Below are positions 4,712 through 5,861 of a stretch of 5,861 nucleotides of DNA, piece after piece. Made by a program: the position numbers and the translations under genes. The notes under the pieces are model-generated. The model made no database searches and was not told where the DNA came from. It was given only the letters and a program-made list of their open reading frames with translations. How positions within the stretch are numbered: position 1 is the stretch's first letter; every line of letters begins with the position of its first letter. The stretch spans positions 1 through 5,861 of the forward strand of contig JAPSJG010000265.1 in NCBI GenBank assembly GCA_031178305.1. Direction: 5' to 3'. The DNA comes from Sinorhizobium sp. (GTDB taxonomy: Bacteria > Pseudomonadota > Alphaproteobacteria > Rhizobiales > Rhizobiaceae).

Positions 4712-5861
4712 ATGGGAGAAGCTCAAACTCTATTCGAGGTACTGCGCCAGTCCGTGCGGCCGGAGGTCGTCGAGGCGTTCGAGCGGCTTGTCCGGGATGC
4801 GCCGGATCGCAAGCTCTGCCGCATCAATGCGCTCGCCTTTGCGGCAACCGAGGGATTCGACGAGGAAGAGACGATCGCGGGCTTCCTGCACGCCTCGCGG
4901 CTCGGCATTTTCGAACTTTCCTGGAACGTGCTCTGCCCCGGCTGCGGCGGGGTGCTCGACGCCAATACCTCGCTGAAAACGGTGCAAAGCACCGAATATA
5001 GCTGCGCGCTCTGCGCCGCAGGCTACGAGCCGACGCTCGATGAGATGGTGGAGGTGACCTTCACGGTAAGCCCGCGAGTGCGCCACATCGAGGCCCACAA
5101 TCCGCACGAATTGCCGGTGATCGAGTATTTCCGCCAGATGTATTGGGGCTCCGGCATCGACCTGCCGGAGGAGGATTTCGAAGAGAGGGTCGATGCTTTC
5201 CTGATCGAGGCGCTCGAATTGCCGCCTGGCGAAAAGGCGGTGATCTCGTTGCAGCTTCCGGCGAAGTTCGTCATCGTCTTCGAGCCGGTGACGCATGCGG
5301 CGCAGTTCCTCGATGTCAGCGGCGAACCGACAAAGGACCGGCGAAACCTGTCGCTCGTCTTCGACCGCTCCCACCGTCATGCCGAGACGCTGATCCTGCA
5401 GCCGGGGCCGCTCAGGATCCAGCTGGAAAACCATACCGAAGTGCGCACGCTCCCCTCGGTCTGCATTGCCGACGAGGCGCTGCATGCGCTGCTTGGCCGT
5501 CGGCGGGCGTTCCTCACAGCAAAGCGGCTCCTGTCCAACCAAACTTTCCGTGACATCTACCGGACCGACACGTTGGATGTGGACCAGCGGCTGAAGATCA
5601 CCAGCCTTACCTTTCTCTTTACCGATCTGCGCGGCTCGACCGAACTTTACGAGCGCGTCGGCGACCTTGCGGCCTTCGACCTCGTGCGGGCGCATTTCCG
5701 GGTGCTGAACGAGATCGTAGCGGCGGAGGCTGGCGCCGTCGTCAAGACGATCGGCGATGCGGTAATGGCGACTTTCCCGACGCCGGACCGAGCGCTCGCC
5801 GCAGCGATGCGGATGCGGGACGCAATGCGCAGTCTCAACGAGGAGCGCGGCAGAGAGGATC
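4712..5861 (+). CDS. Class III adenylate cyclase with N-terminal Cys4 domain, 3' end truncated by the window
   Basis: The frame from ATG 4712 stays open for 383 codons to the window end, so the C-terminus is missing. The catalytic domain begins near residue 298: LTFLFTDLRGST carries the first metal-binding Asp, D305, and VVKTIGDAVMATFP carries K345 and the second metal Asp, D349. Lys four residues before this Asp is the adenine-specifying position in class III cyclases, so the product is probably cAMP from ATP. The later purine-binding and transition-state residues lie beyond the window. The N-terminal 290 residues show no membrane segment and resemble the DUF5939-type region found in such cyclases. 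They include CPGC at 75-78 and CALC at 98-101, a likely zinc-binding knuckle pair. A TAG at 4700 in the same frame makes ATG 4712 the first start. There is no visible Shine-Dalgarno. It follows the channel gene by 53 bases and may share its transcript or use its own promoter. Confidence 0.93.
   Translation, partial: MGEAQTLFEVLRQSVRPEVVEAFERLVRDAPDRKLCRINALAFAATEGFDEEETIAGFLHASRLGIFELSWNVLCPGCGGVLDANTSLKTVQSTEYSCALCAAGYEPTLDEMVEVTFTVSPRVRHIEAHNPHELPVIEYFRQMYWGSGIDLPEEDFEERVDAFLIEALELPPGEKAVISLQLPAKFVIVFEPVTHAAQFLDVSGEPTKDRRNLSLVFDRSHRHAETLILQPGPLRIQLENHTEVRTLPSVCIADEALHALLGRRRAFLTAKRLLSNQTFRDIYRTDTLDVDQRLKITSLTFLFTDLRGSTELYERVGDLAAFDLVRAHFRVLNEIVAAEAGAVVKTIGDAVMATFPTPDRALAAAMRMRDAMRSLNEERGRED

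Noticed and set aside
4730..5695. Long open frame (321 codons) on the minus strand opposite the adenylate cyclase
   Set aside because: The plus strand carries the cyclase catalytic motifs and the Cys4 element; the antisense product resembles nothing known to me.

Overview
The window looks like chromosomal DNA from a GC-rich alphaproteobacterium, most likely in the Rhizobiaceae and probably Sinorhizobium/Ensifer or a close relative. This rests on codon use, the protein families present, and promoter-like elements of the rhizobial CTTGAC...CTATAT type. No mobile element, RNA gene or CRISPR array was seen. The species assignment is an inference from sequence style, not from a search.

Layout from left to right. 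Positions 1-43 appear to hold the first codons of a gene leaving the window on the minus strand. A roughly 160-base control region follows, carrying three exact GATGTCGC repeats and an exact CTATAT -10 box. Next is a GlxA-family regulator on the plus strand (203-1207), made of a DJ-1/PfpI-like sensor and an AraC-type DNA-binding domain. It converges on a minus-strand diguanylate cyclase of PleD architecture (1307-2638; REC-REC-GGDEF). Upstream of that gene on the same strand, after a 262-base gap, is a shorter two-receiver protein with no output domain (2901-3734). It looks like a paralogue of the receiver half of the cyclase. Divergent from it, on the plus strand, are a six-segment K+-type ion channel with a C-terminal Cys4 zinc ribbon (3855-4658) and a class III adenylate cyclase with an N-terminal Cys4 element (4712 to the window end, truncated).

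From about 1300 to 5861 the genes concern intracellular signalling: c-di-GMP synthesis, phosphoryl signalling through paired receivers, ion flux and cAMP synthesis. The two receiver proteins have lost different residues. The cyclase keeps an intact first receiver and a degraded second one. The stand-alone protein has Asn in place of the phospho-acceptor Asp in its first receiver but keeps that Asp in the second. They could therefore divide one input between them. That coupling, and any link between the channel and the cAMP cyclase, is inference from adjacency and shared features. The channel and the adenylate cyclase both lack a clear Shine-Dalgarno sequence and have promoter-like hexamers placed so that transcription would begin at or next to the start codon, which suggests leaderless mRNAs.

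No completely unknown system is evident. The items most worth a second look are the receiver pair with complementary defects, the zinc-ribbon channel next to the zinc-ribbon cyclase, the probable leaderless starts and the repeated operator-like sites in front of the GlxA-type regulator.
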